34,502 bases of DNA from positions 1 to 34,502 of the forward strand of contig CAJTQA010000038.1 of NCBI GenBank assembly GCA_910578455.1, read 5' to 3'. Source of the DNA: an uncultured Dorea sp. Lineage in GTDB: Bacteria > Bacillota > Clostridia > Lachnospirales > Lachnospiraceae. Under the pieces are notes generated by a model. It was given only the letters and a program-made list of their open reading frames with translations, did no database searches and was not told where the DNA came from. The translations under genes were made by a program, and so were the position numbers. This document shows, one piece after another, positions 1 to 7,351 of the stretch; the stretch's first letter is position 1; each line of letters opens with the position of its first letter.

Positions 1-26
1 ATTCATGTTCTGTCTGTAAATAATGT

Positions 27-55
27 TTTACAGATATAGGAAAATATAGTATAAT
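27..55 (+). promoter_or_regulatory. Sigma-A-type promoter for purA
   Basis: The sequence shows a TTTACA -35 box at 27-32 and a perfect TATAAT -10 box at 50-55, with a 17-base spacer. Transcription would start near 62 and give a leader of about 50 bases before the purA start. No purine riboswitch or operator is recognisable in so short a leader. Confidence 0.8.
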
Positions 56-111
56 GCAAACGGTGGTTTTAATTGAATGTCAGTATATCTGACAGCACAG
101 GAGGATTTGAT

Positions 112-1392
112 ATGGTAAAAGCAGTGGTAGGTGCAAACTGGGGCGATGAAGGCAAGGGCAAGATTACGGATATGCTTGCGAGGGAAGCCAACATCATCGT
201 GCGTTTTCAGGGCGGAGCGAATGCGGGACATACGATTATCAACAATTACGGGAAATTTGCCCTGCATACCTTGCCGTCAGGAGTGTTTTACAATCATACG
301 ACGAGCATTATCGGCAACGGAGTGGCTCTTGACATCCCGGTATTATTTAAGGAAGTCAGGTCTATTGTGGACAGGGGCGTGCCGGAACCAAGGATTTTAG
401 TGTCCGACCGGGCGCAGATAGTGATGTCATACCATAAAAACTTTGACGCGTATGAGGAGGAGAGGCTTGGGGGCAAGTCATTCGGCTCCACCAAATCCGG
501 TATTGCTCCGTTTTACTCGGATAAATATGCGAAGGTAGGCTTTCAGGTCAGTGAGCTTTTTGACGACGAGCTGCTGAAAGAAAAGACTGTCCGCGTGGCA
601 CAGCAGAAGAATGTGCTTTTAGAGCATCTTTACCATAAGCCGCTTATAAATCCTGAAGACCTCTACAAGGAGCTTAAGGAATACAAAGAGATGATAGAGC
701 CTTTCGTGTGCGATACATCCCTGTTCCTTTACAATGCAGTAAAAGAAGGGAAGAATATCCTTCTTGAAGGCCAGCTCGGTTCCCTGAAGGATCCAGATCA
801 CGGGATCTACCCGATGGTTACGTCTTCTTCTACGCTGGCAGGCTATGGCGCGGTAGGCTCAGGCATCCCGCCTTATGAGATCCGCCAGATTATCACGGTG
901 TGCAAGGCATACTCCAGCGCGGTAGGCGCAGGGGCATTTGTCAGTGAAATCTTCGGGGAAGAGGCGGATAAGCTGAGAAACCGGGGCGGAGACGGGGGAG
1001 AGTTTGGCGCAACGACAGGCCGGCCCAGGAGAATGGGGTGGTTCGACTGCGTGGCATCAAAGTACGGGTGCCGTCTGCAGGGAACGACGGACGTGGCGTT
1101 TACGGTGCTGGATGTTCTGGGATATCTGGAAGAGATCCCGGTGTGCGTCGGCTACGAGATTGACGGGGAAGTGACGACGGAATTCCCGCCCACATATCTT
1201 CTTGAAAAGGCAAAGCCGGTGCTTGAGGTGCTGCCGGGATGGAAGTGCGACATCAGCGGAATTAGGGAGTATGAGAAACTTCCAGAGAACTGCCGCGGGT
1301 ATATCGAGTTTATCGAGGAAAAGATCGGGTATCCGATTACGATGGTTTCCAACGGTCCGGGGCGTGACGATATCATTTACAGAAAAAAATAA
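112..1392 (+). CDS. purA: Adenylosuccinate synthetase
   Basis: This enzyme joins IMP and aspartate using GTP to form adenylosuccinate, the first committed step from IMP to AMP, in the cytoplasm. The 426-residue product starts with the family signature GANWGDEGKGK (catalytic Asp and the GTP-binding loop), followed by QGGANAGHTI. The C-terminal half has the conserved GAFVSEIFGE and TTGRPRRMGWFD stretches. The frame stays open upstream to a TTG at 73, but the ATG at 112 is preceded by AGGAGG at good spacing and gives the usual PurA N-terminus, so 112 is the start. Length is normal for the family. The gene appears to be monocistronic with its own promoter. Confidence 0.97.
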   Translation: MVKAVVGANWGDEGKGKITDMLAREANIIVRFQGGANAGHTIINNYGKFALHTLPSGVFYNHTTSIIGNGVALDIPVLFKEVRSIVDRGVPEPRILVSDRAQIVMSYHKNFDAYEEERLGGKSFGSTKSGIAPFYSDKYAKVGFQVSELFDDELLKEKTVRVAQQKNVLLEHLYHKPLINPEDLYKELKEYKEMIEPFVCDTSLFLYNAVKEGKNILLEGQLGSLKDPDHGIYPMVTSSSTLAGYGAVGSGIPPYEIRQIITVCKAYSSAVGAGAFVSEIFGEEADKLRNRGGDGGEFGATTGRPRRMGWFDCVASKYGCRLQGTTDVAFTVLDVLGYLEEIPVCVGYEIDGEVTTEFPPTYLLEKAKPVLEVLPGWKCDISGIREYEKLPENCRGYIEFIEEKIGYPITMVSNGPGRDDIIYRKK

Positions 1393-1545
1393 TGTGGGCT
1401 TAAGAAATATTTATGCCTGATTTTAGATTTGCGACATAGTATGGACACATTTGTAATTTATACTGAAAAATATCAGAAACAAGTCATACATTTTGGGCAT
1501 GACGCATATACTGATAGAGCGGAGTATAAAGAACGGAGGTATATT

Positions 1546-1701
1546 ATGTGGCAGAAAAAAGATAATGTTCCCTGCGAGAACCTCTCCATAGAGGAATATC
1601 TCGTCAGGAGGAAAAAAAGCAGCAAAGAGCGTGATTCGGACAAACATGGGCTGATATTGCCGGAAAATAAAAAGTGGATTTTTGCGGAATTGTATATGTA
1701 G
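1546..1701 (+). CDS. Small hypothetical protein (51 aa)
   Basis: A short ORF beginning MWQKKDNVPCENLSIEEYL is preceded by CGGAGG at 1534-1539, a good ribosome site for the ATG at 1546. The frame is open upstream to 1429, but no ribosome site supports a longer form. The product is charged, lysine-rich and soluble, with one cysteine and no membrane segment. I recognise no family. It ends just before a bidirectional terminator shared with the convergent gene at 1797-2030. The region about 1483-1512 (GTCATACA, 14 bases, CATATACT) resembles a sporulation sigma-E promoter more than a sigma-A one, but that is a weak match. Confidence 0.55.
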   Translation: MWQKKDNVPCENLSIEEYLVRRKKSSKERDSDKHGLILPENKKWIFAELYM

Positions 1702-1735
1702 TTTCCGGTATTTGGTACATAGCCGGATGAACGTT

Positions 1736-1771
1736 AAAAAGGCAGGCCTCTTTCGGGAGCCTGCTTTTTTT
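1736..1771. terminator. Bidirectional intrinsic terminator
   Basis: GCAGGC at 1742-1747 pairs with GCCTGC at 1759-1764. The hairpin is flanked by AAAAA on the left and TTTTTTT on the right, so it can end transcription in both directions. It lies between convergent genes. Confidence 0.8.
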
Positions 1772-1796
1772 AACGGCCTGCCTGCCGGAAACCAGG

Positions 1797-2030
1797 CTAG
1801 CTGTCGGCGCTGTCTGTGTGCCCGTCATCGGAGCCATGCCCTTTTAAGACGCGGTATACAAGCATATAAGCATAGAGGAATACTGGAACAATGACCGTGC
1901 AGGCGATGGACGCGCGCAGAAGTTTCAAGGTGATGTCAGAGCCGATAAGCGCCAGTACCAGGGTTACAGCGTACATTGCAAAAAGGAGCAGCGCTCCGGC
2001 AAGCGCCAGAATACGTTTTGTCTTTTTCAT
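1797..2030 (-). CDS. Small two-helix membrane protein
   Basis: The 77-residue product starts MKKTKRILALAGALLLFAMY and contains two hydrophobic segments at about residues 7-28 and 38-62, followed by a polar tail rich in Asp, Gly and Ser. It is probably an integral membrane protein with a short cytoplasmic N-terminus. An in-frame ATG at 2039 lies too close to the AAAGGA ribosome site (minus strand, about 2039-2044), so the ATG ending at 2030 is preferred. I recognise no functional family. It is divergent from the SEC-C gene and convergent with the 51-residue ORF, and it is the only believable minus-strand gene in the window. Confidence 0.6.
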   Translation of the reverse strand: MKKTKRILALAGALLLFAMYAVTLVLALIGSDITLKLLRASIACTVIVPVFLYAYMLVYRVLKGHGSDDGHTDSADS

Positions 2031-2041
2031 AAGAATCATCC

Positions 2042-2070
2042 TTTACATCTAAGTGTGATTTTAGTATACT
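2042..2070 (+). promoter_or_regulatory. Sigma-A-type promoter for the SEC-C gene
   Basis: TTTACA at 2042-2047 and TATACT at 2065-2070 are separated by 17 bases, upstream of the SEC-C protein gene. The divergent small membrane gene must start from the opposite strand of this same short interval. Confidence 0.65.
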
Positions 2071-2151
2071 ATTTAGAGTGCGGGAGATACCGCAGCATTA
2101 TTATATAAAAAAACAGTAAAAAAAGCAAATGATACAAAGGAGTACATGAAT

Positions 2152-2658
2152 ATGAGCCGTACATTATTGGAACAGTGGAGAGACATGGCGTATGACGAGA
2201 AGGTGGACAGAGGGCAGCTGCAGAGATTCTGGGGGAGCTATTTCCAGATTGAGAAGGAGATTTATGAGCAGCTCCTTGAGAATCCCCAGGAGGAAGTAAA
2301 GGGAACCGTAAAAGAGCTGGCGGAGAAATACGGCCAGGAAGTTATGACGATGGTAGGGTTCCTGGACGGAATAAATGAGAGCCTTAAGGAAGAAAACCCC
2401 ATTGAGACGATGGACGAGGATACTCAGGTGAGCCTTGCTTTTGACACGGAAAAGCTCTACAAGAATATGGTTGCTGCTAAGGCGGACTGGCTCTACAACC
2501 TGCCTCAGTGGAATGACATCTATACGGAGGAGGAGCGAAAGAGGCTGTACAAGGAGCAGAAGGAATCCACGACAATCCGCAAGGAGAAGAAAATCGGACG
2601 GAACGACCCATGCCCGTGCGGTTCCGGAAAGAAATATAAAAAGTGCTGCGGCAAATAG
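2152..2658 (+). CDS. SEC-C metal-binding domain protein
   Basis: The 168-residue protein has a helical, acidic body of about 145 residues and a C-terminal SEC-C motif, GRNDPCPCGSGKKYKKCCG. In SecA the same motif binds zinc through the cysteine pairs and contacts SecB or ribosomes. Here it is attached to a short unrelated domain, a common free-standing arrangement in Clostridia whose function is not known. The ATG at 2152 sits nine bases after AAAGGAG; the ATG at 2146 is only three bases away and is less likely. It is not SecA: it is far too short and has no ATPase motifs. Confidence 0.85.
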   Translation: MSRTLLEQWRDMAYDEKVDRGQLQRFWGSYFQIEKEIYEQLLENPQEEVKGTVKELAEKYGQEVMTMVGFLDGINESLKEENPIETMDEDTQVSLAFDTEKLYKNMVAAKADWLYNLPQWNDIYTEEERKRLYKEQKESTTIRKEKKIGRNDPCPCGSGKKYKKCCGK

Positions 2659-2688
2659 ATAGAGAAATAGATTAAGAAAATGTCTTTG

Positions 2689-2716
2689 TTGACAAAACAG
2701 GATTTTAGAGTATAAT
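2689..2716 (+). promoter_or_regulatory. Sigma-A-type promoter of the T-box operon
   Basis: TTGACA at 2689-2694 and TATAAT at 2711-2716 are separated by 16 bases, just upstream of the T-box leader. Confidence 0.85.
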
Positions 2717-2734
2717 TAGTAAAGGAACGAAAAA

Positions 2735-2970
2735 GCGTTGAAGAGAAGAGTAGGCTGGGGAAAAACCGCAGAGAGAGAGGCCTTTGTGCTGCGAGCCTCT
2801 TGGTTTGGAACCTTTCGAAGACCACCTCTGAGCGGCTGCAAACCAGCCCGGTGATTCCGTTATCGTCATAAATGAGTGGTTCCGGCCAGGTGCCGGTTCA
2901 ATTAGGGTGGAACCGCGAGGATGAAAAGACTCGTCCCTTGCAGCATTTGCTGCAGGGGGCTTTTTTGTTT
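2735..2970 (+). promoter_or_regulatory. T-box leader, threonine type
   Basis: The canonical T-box AGGGTGGAACCGCG is at 2904-2917, followed by an intrinsic terminator. Stem I is bounded by GGCTGG near 2751-2757 and CCAGCC near 2844-2850. A candidate specifier codon ACC (Thr) at 2821-2823 is followed by A, as expected in a specifier loop, and the operon contains thrS. T-boxes read the aminoacylation state of a tRNA: uncharged tRNA stabilises the antiterminator and allows read-through. The T-box call is secure; the exact specifier is inferred from reading the stem by eye. This element fills most of the 332-base gap between the SEC-C gene and the next ORF. Confidence 0.93.
2935..2966 (+). terminator. 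T-box regulatory terminator
   Basis: CCCTTGCAGCA at 2935-2945 pairs with TGCTGCAGGGG at 2948-2958, followed by a run of T at 2961-2966. It is mutually exclusive with the antiterminator formed by the T-box sequence. Confidence 0.9.
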
Positions 2971-2990
2971 TACGAGGAGGTGAAAAAGGC

Positions 2991-3425
2991 ATGAGCAAAA
3001 AGAAACCATACAGGCGGAAAGTCTTTTATTACGAGACTGACCAGATGGGGATTGTTCACCATTCCAACTATATACGCTGGTTTGAGGAGGCAAGGATTGA
3101 CTATATGGATCAGCTGGGCCTTGGCTACAGTGAGATGGAAAAACAGGGCATCATAAGCCCGGTGCTGTCGGTGGAGGCAAATTATCTCCGGATGCTTCAT
3201 TTTGGCGATTCAGTGACGATAGATGCGTGGATCAAGGAATATAACGGCATCAAGCTTACCGTGGCGTATGAGGTGACCGGGGATAAGACAGGGAAGGTGT
3301 ACTGCAAAGGAACTTCAAAACATTGCTTTCTGGAGAGAACCGGGAGGCCGCTGTCACTAAAGCAGTCTTCTCCGGCAATCCATGAGCTGTTCCTGAAAGG
3401 CCTTAACGAGCATAAAAAGCAATAA
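2991..3425 (+). CDS. Acyl-CoA thioesterase, YbgC/FadM-like hotdog fold
   Basis: The 144-residue protein carries the 4-hydroxybenzoyl-CoA thioesterase (hotdog) signature YYETDQMGIVHHSNYIRWFEEAR near residues 13-35. It contains the conserved Asp of the YbgC-type active site, the HxxNY turn and the following Glu. Proteins of this family hydrolyse acyl-CoA thioesters in the cytoplasm; chain-length preference cannot be read from the sequence. It is the first gene after the threonine T-box and its stop overlaps the frame upstream of thrS, so it is co-transcribed with thrS and should respond to threonyl-tRNA charging. Why a thioesterase is placed there is not obvious. Confidence 0.85.
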   Translation: MSKKKPYRRKVFYYETDQMGIVHHSNYIRWFEEARIDYMDQLGLGYSEMEKQGIISPVLSVEANYLRMLHFGDSVTIDAWIKEYNGIKLTVAYEVTGDKTGKVYCKGTSKHCFLERTGRPLSLKQSSPAIHELFLKGLNEHKKQ

Positions 3426-3469
3426 TGCTGTATGAGAACAAATATATGAAAGAAAGGAAGAAAAAGATT

Positions 3470-5395
3470 ATGAAAATCACATTGAAAGACGGAACTGTAA
3501 AAGAATACGAGAGCAGCAAGTCTGTCATAGACATCGCGAAAGACATCAGCGAGGGTCTGGCAAGAGCCGCCACTTCGGCAAAGATTGACGGAGAGATTGC
3601 GGATCTGCGTACGGAAGTGTCGGAGGACTGCGGACTTGAAATCCTGACATTTGACTCGGAGGACGGAAAAGGTGCATTTAACCATACTGCATCGCATATT
3701 ATGGCACAGGCGGTAAAGCGGCTGTATCCTGAGACAAAGCTTGCCATCGGCCCGTCCATCGCTAACGGATTTTACTACGACCTAGACAGGGAGACTCCTT
3801 TTGCAGCGGAGGATCTGGAAAAAATTGAGGCGGAGATGAAGAAGATCGTAAAGGAAAATCTTCCTCTGGAGAGATTTACTAAGACAAGGGAGGATGCAAT
3901 ACAGTACTTTGAGGAGAAAGGCGAGCCCTATAAAGTGGAGCTTATCGAGGACCTTCCGGAGGGAGAGGAGATCAGTTTCTACAGCCAGGGAGAATTTACA
4001 GATCTGTGCGCGGGACCGCACCTGATGTCTACGAAGGCGGTGAAGGCATTTAAGCTGACAAGCCTTGCGGGGGCATACTGGAGAGGCAGCGAGAAGAACA
4101 AGATGCTGACCAGGATTTACGGCGTGGCATATCCGAAGAAGTCTGAACTTGACGAATATCTGCACATGATGGAGGAGGCAAGAAAGCGCGATCACAGAAA
4201 AGTGGGAAGGGAGCTGGGCCTGTTCATGATGTGCGAGGAGGGTCCGGGATTCCCGTTCTTCCTGCCGAAGGGAATGGTGCTTAAAAATACGCTTCTGGAA
4301 TATTGGAGAGAGCTTCATAAGAAGAATGGCTATGTGGAGATTTCCACGCCGATCATCTTGAGCCGCCATCTGTGGGAGAATTCCGGGCACTGGGACCACT
4401 ATAAGGACAATATGTATACAACGGTCATCGACGAGGAAGACTTTGCAGTGAAGCCGATGAACTGCCCGGGCGGCATGCTCGTGTACAAATCAGAGCCGCG
4501 CTCCTATAAAGACCTTCCGCTGAGGGCGGGAGAGCTTGGGCTTGTCCACCGCCATGAGAAGTCCGGGCAGCTCCATGGGCTGATGCGGGTGCGCTGCTTT
4601 ACCCAGGACGACGCGCATATCTTCATGACGCCGGAGCAGATAAGGGATGAGATAAAAGGCGTTGCGAAACTGATTGACGAGGTGTACAGCCTGTTCGGGT
4701 TTAAGTATCATGTAGAGCTTTCCACCCGCCCTGAAGACAGCATGGGCAGCGATGCGGACTGGGAGATGGCGACAGAAGGGCTTAGGGGGGCGCTTGACGA
4801 CCTTGGGCTTGCCTACGTAGTCAACGAGGGTGACGGGGCATTTTACGGCCCGAAGATTGACTTCCATCTGGAGGATTCTATCGGAAGGACATGGCAGTGC
4901 GGAACGATTCAGCTTGACATGCAGATGCCTCAGAGATTTGACCTTGAGTATGTGGGCGCGGACGGGGAAAAACACCGCCCGATCATGATCCACCGCGTGG
5001 CGTTCGGCTCCATAGAGCGGTTTATCGGCATCCTGATCGAGCATTTTGCGGGAGCGTTCCCGACGTGGCTCGCTCCGGTACAGGTAAAAGTCCTGCCGAT
5101 TTCTGATAAATATATGGACTATGCAAATAAAGTGCTTGCGAGGCTTGACGAGGCGGGAATCCGCGCAGAGACAGATACCCGCGCGGAAAAGATCGGCTAC
5201 AAGATCCGCGAGGCGCAGATGAATAAGATTCCTTACATGCTTGTAGTGGGCGCGAAAGAGGAAGAGACAGGCGTCGTATCCGTGAGGAGCAGATTTGCCG
5301 GGGATGAAGGGGCGAAAGGCCTGGATGAATTCATCGCGTCGGCGAAAGAGGAAATTGAGGCAAAAACCATCCGCGAAGTGATAAAAGAAGAATAA
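3470..5395 (+). CDS. thrS: Threonyl-tRNA synthetase
   Basis: The enzyme charges tRNA-Thr with threonine. The 641-residue product has an N-terminal TGS domain (MKITLKDGTVKEYESS), an editing-domain region with HTASHIMAQAVKRLYP near residue 70, the class II catalytic core and a C-terminal anticodon-binding domain. The three zinc ligands of the family are visible as Cys332 (MNCPGG), His383 (DDAHIF) and His508 (MIHRVAFGS). The frame is open up to 3425, but the ATG at 3470 follows a GAAAGGAAG ribosome site and gives the normal TGS start. The gene is controlled by the T-box through read-through past the thioesterase. Confidence 0.97.
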   Translation: MKITLKDGTVKEYESSKSVIDIAKDISEGLARAATSAKIDGEIADLRTEVSEDCGLEILTFDSEDGKGAFNHTASHIMAQAVKRLYPETKLAIGPSIANGFYYDLDRETPFAAEDLEKIEAEMKKIVKENLPLERFTKTREDAIQYFEEKGEPYKVELIEDLPEGEEISFYSQGEFTDLCAGPHLMSTKAVKAFKLTSLAGAYWRGSEKNKMLTRIYGVAYPKKSELDEYLHMMEEARKRDHRKVGRELGLFMMCEEGPGFPFFLPKGMVLKNTLLEYWRELHKKNGYVEISTPIILSRHLWENSGHWDHYKDNMYTTVIDEEDFAVKPMNCPGGMLVYKSEPRSYKDLPLRAGELGLVHRHEKSGQLHGLMRVRCFTQDDAHIFMTPEQIRDEIKGVAKLIDEVYSLFGFKYHVELSTRPEDSMGSDADWEMATEGLRGALDDLGLAYVVNEGDGAFYGPKIDFHLEDSIGRTWQCGTIQLDMQMPQRFDLEYVGADGEKHRPIMIHRVAFGSIERFIGILIEHFAGAFPTWLAPVQVKVLPISDKYMDYANKVLARLDEAGIRAETDTRAEKIGYKIREAQMNKIPYMLVVGAKEEETGVVSVRSRFAGDEGAKGLDEFIASAKEEIEAKTIREVIKEE

Positions 5396-5457
5396 AATGA
5401 TAAAATCAGGAAAAAAGGGCATAATAACTCCGATATCAGTATGAAGGAGGTAAGATT

Positions 5458-5784
5458 ATGCCAGAACTCAGATGTACCGTGCAGACATGCCTGCACAACA
5501 AGGACTTTTACTGTGCGCTGGACGGGATTGTGGTAGGGGGCAGCAATGCGACGACTGCGGAGCAGACCTGCTGTGGCAGTTTCGAGGAGCGAAGAGGGGG
5601 AGACACTTACAGCAATGTGACAGGAGAGGCTTCGCCGAAGAGCGATATCGACTGCAAGGCAGTGGAGTGCAGATATAATGAGGATTGCCACTGCCATGCC
5701 GGGAAGATCAGCGTGGAAGGAAGCAACGCCTGCCAGTGCGAGCAGACAGGATGCGCCACATTTACATGTGGGTGCGGGAAATAA
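5458..5784 (+). CDS. Tandem DUF1540 Cys-rich protein
   Basis: The 108-residue protein contains two copies of a Cys-rich module of roughly 40 residues. The first is at about residues 5-40 (RCTVQTCLHNKDFYCAL to TCCGSF) and the second at about 65-105 (DCKAVECRYNEDCHCHAG to GCATFTCGCGK). The spacing of Cys and the repeated Ile/Val-Gly-Ser-Asn turn match DUF1540, a presumed metal-binding domain common in Clostridia and Bacilli and of unknown function. There is no signal peptide. A strong AAGGAGG ribosome site precedes the ATG, and an intrinsic terminator follows directly. Confidence 0.88.
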   Translation: MPELRCTVQTCLHNKDFYCALDGIVVGGSNATTAEQTCCGSFEERRGGDTYSNVTGEASPKSDIDCKAVECRYNEDCHCHAGKISVEGSNACQCEQTGCATFTCGCGK

Positions 5785-5798
5785 AGAGATGCCTGACG

Positions 5799-5827
5799 AA
5801 AAAGGGAGCTTAAAAAGCTCTCTTTTT
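5799..5827 (+). terminator. Intrinsic terminator after the DUF1540 gene
   Basis: AAAAAGGGAGCTT pairs with AAGCTCTCTTTTT around a three-base loop, ending in a T run. It is nearly symmetric but lies between two genes on the same strand. Confidence 0.85.
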
Positions 5828-5829
5828 GG

Positions 5830-5858
5830 TTGACGGAAAATGGCTGCGAGAGTATACT
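5830..5858 (+). promoter_or_regulatory. Sigma-A-type promoter for the AI-2E transporter and metA
   Basis: TTGACG at 5830-5835 and TATACT at 5853-5858 are separated by 17 bases. Its position rules out the long TTG-started reading frame that begins at 5830, because the promoter would then lie inside the gene. Confidence 0.8.
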
Positions 5859-5934
5859 GAGTTTATCGTCCTGCCTTTGCATATCTATAGAAGAGGAAAA
5901 GGCAGGCAGGTATGAGATGAAAGAGGAAAGATTT

Positions 5935-7338
5935 ATGGAGAATGAAGAAAAGACAGAAAAAAAAGAGGACGGAACGGAAAACGCATATTACAGCGCAAAG
6001 CCAAGATTCGGCTCAAAAGGGCCGTCAAAGATCAGGCAGCAGTTCAGCAGGGGCATTGCGGTCTTTCTTATTGTAGCTGCCAGCATCCTGTTTTATTTTG
6101 CGCTCTTGAGGCTGACCAACCTTTCGAATACATTCAGCAAAGTAATCAATGTGCTGAAACCCGTCATATATGGGGGCGTGATTGCGTATTTGCTGAATCC
6201 TATCGTGAATAAAGTGGATCTGTATCTCCTGCCTGCAGTGAAGAGGCATATAAAAAATAAGAATCATGCGGAGAAACTGACGAGGACAGTTGGGGTGTTT
6301 ACGGCGCTGTTTGTGCTGATTTTTTTGATAGTCGTGCTGTGCAATCTCCTGATACCGGAGCTGTACTTAAGCATCCGGAATATGGTATACACGCTGCCTG
6401 GGCAGCTGAACCGGCTTGTGAGCGAGATCAATGAGATGGCAACCGGCGAGACGACTACCAGCGCATTTCTTAAGACGGCAGTGGAAGAAGGCACGGAGAT
6501 GTTTGAGACTTGGCTGAGGACGGATCTCCTTACTATGACCAACGAGCTGATGTCGAATCTTACGGTAGGGGTCATCAATGTAATCAACACTGTATTTGAC
6601 TTCCTGATCGGCATGATCGTGTCAATCTATATACTGTTCAGCAAGGAGCTTTTTTCCGCCCAGTGCAAAAAAGGGGTTTATGCGATCTTCAGCCCAAGGC
6701 ATGCCAATATGATCCTTCATTTTACGACGAAGAGCAATGAGATTTTTGGGGGATTTATTATAGGGAAGCTTATTGATTCCGTGATTATCGGGGTTTTATG
6801 CTTTTTCGGGCTGTCATTTCTTGACATGCCGTATATCATGCTGATCAGCGTGATCGTGGGCGTGACGAATGTGATCCCGTTTTTCGGGCCTTACATAGGA
6901 GCAGTTCCGAGCGCAGTTTTGATCATCTTAAGCGATCCGATGAAAGGTCTGTACTTTATTATATTTATATTGATTTTACAGCAGTTTGACGGCAATATCC
7001 TGGGGCCGAAGATTCTGGGAAACTCCACGGGGCTCAGCGCATTCTGGGTTATCGTGGCGATCCTTCTGGGAGGTGGCCTCTTCGGGTTCGTGGGCATGGT
7101 GATGGGAGTTCCGACTTTCGCGGTGTTTTATTATGTTGCGGAGCTGATCGTGAACAGCAGGCTGGAGAAGAAAAAGCTGCCCGCATCCTCAGAGCAGTAC
7201 GACCCGCTGAGCTATGTGGACGATGAAGGACGATTCATGCCGGGGCGTGAAGTGAAAAAGAAACGGACAGAAGGGATTGTGGAGGAGATTGTAGAAGAGC
7301 TGGTCAAGGAGACGCAAGAAGAGCCAGAAGAAAAGTAA
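5935..7338 (+). CDS. AI-2E family transporter (PF01594)
   Basis: This 467-residue polytopic membrane protein has about eight hydrophobic segments in the family's usual pattern. There is one pair early (near residues 40-95), one near 120-140, a long soluble stretch with amphipathic helices, then a cluster near 220-400. The cluster includes GVTNVIPFFGPYIGAVPSA and the LQQFDGNILGPKILG stretch that is diagnostic of the family. Members have been linked to autoinducer-2 export, Na+/H+ antiport and other fluxes; the substrate here is unknown. The tail is highly charged (EEIVEELVKETQEEPEEK). The start at 5935 follows AGAGGA by seven bases; ATG 5917 is an alternative. It is 13 bases upstream of metA and probably co-transcribed with it. 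Confidence 0.87.
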   Translation: MENEEKTEKKEDGTENAYYSAKPRFGSKGPSKIRQQFSRGIAVFLIVAASILFYFALLRLTNLSNTFSKVINVLKPVIYGGVIAYLLNPIVNKVDLYLLPAVKRHIKNKNHAEKLTRTVGVFTALFVLIFLIVVLCNLLIPELYLSIRNMVYTLPGQLNRLVSEINEMATGETTTSAFLKTAVEEGTEMFETWLRTDLLTMTNELMSNLTVGVINVINTVFDFLIGMIVSIYILFSKELFSAQCKKGVYAIFSPRHANMILHFTTKSNEIFGGFIIGKLIDSVIIGVLCFFGLSFLDMPYIMLISVIVGVTNVIPFFGPYIGAVPSAVLIILSDPMKGLYFIIFILILQQFDGNILGPKILGNSTGLSAFWVIVAILLGGGLFGFVGMVMGVPTFAVFYYVAELIVNSRLEKKKLPASSEQYDPLSYVDDEGRFMPGREVKKKRTEGIVEEIVEELVKETQEEPEEK

Positions 7339-7351
7339 AGGAGATAGCATT

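Noticed and set aside
2600..2658. SecA or a SecA-like translocase because of the SEC-C motif
   Set aside because: The protein has only 168 residues and no DEAD-type ATPase motifs; SEC-C occurs alone on many small proteins.
2520..2825. Minus-strand reading frame across the SEC-C gene end and the T-box leader
   Set aside because: The overlap with a structured RNA leader and a coding region explains it; there is no start signal.
3782..4399. Minus-strand reading frame of 205 codons inside thrS
   Set aside because: Shadow of thrS; no start context and no recognisable domain.
4490..5422. Long minus-strand reading frame (310 codons) inside thrS
   Set aside because: It lies wholly opposite the highly conserved thrS coding sequence, has no ribosome site, and its composition looks like reversed coding sequence.
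5830..5934. Extended N-terminus for the AI-2E transporter from a TTG at 5830
   Set aside because: A good promoter (5830-5858) lies inside this extension, and ATG 5935 has a well-placed ribosome site.
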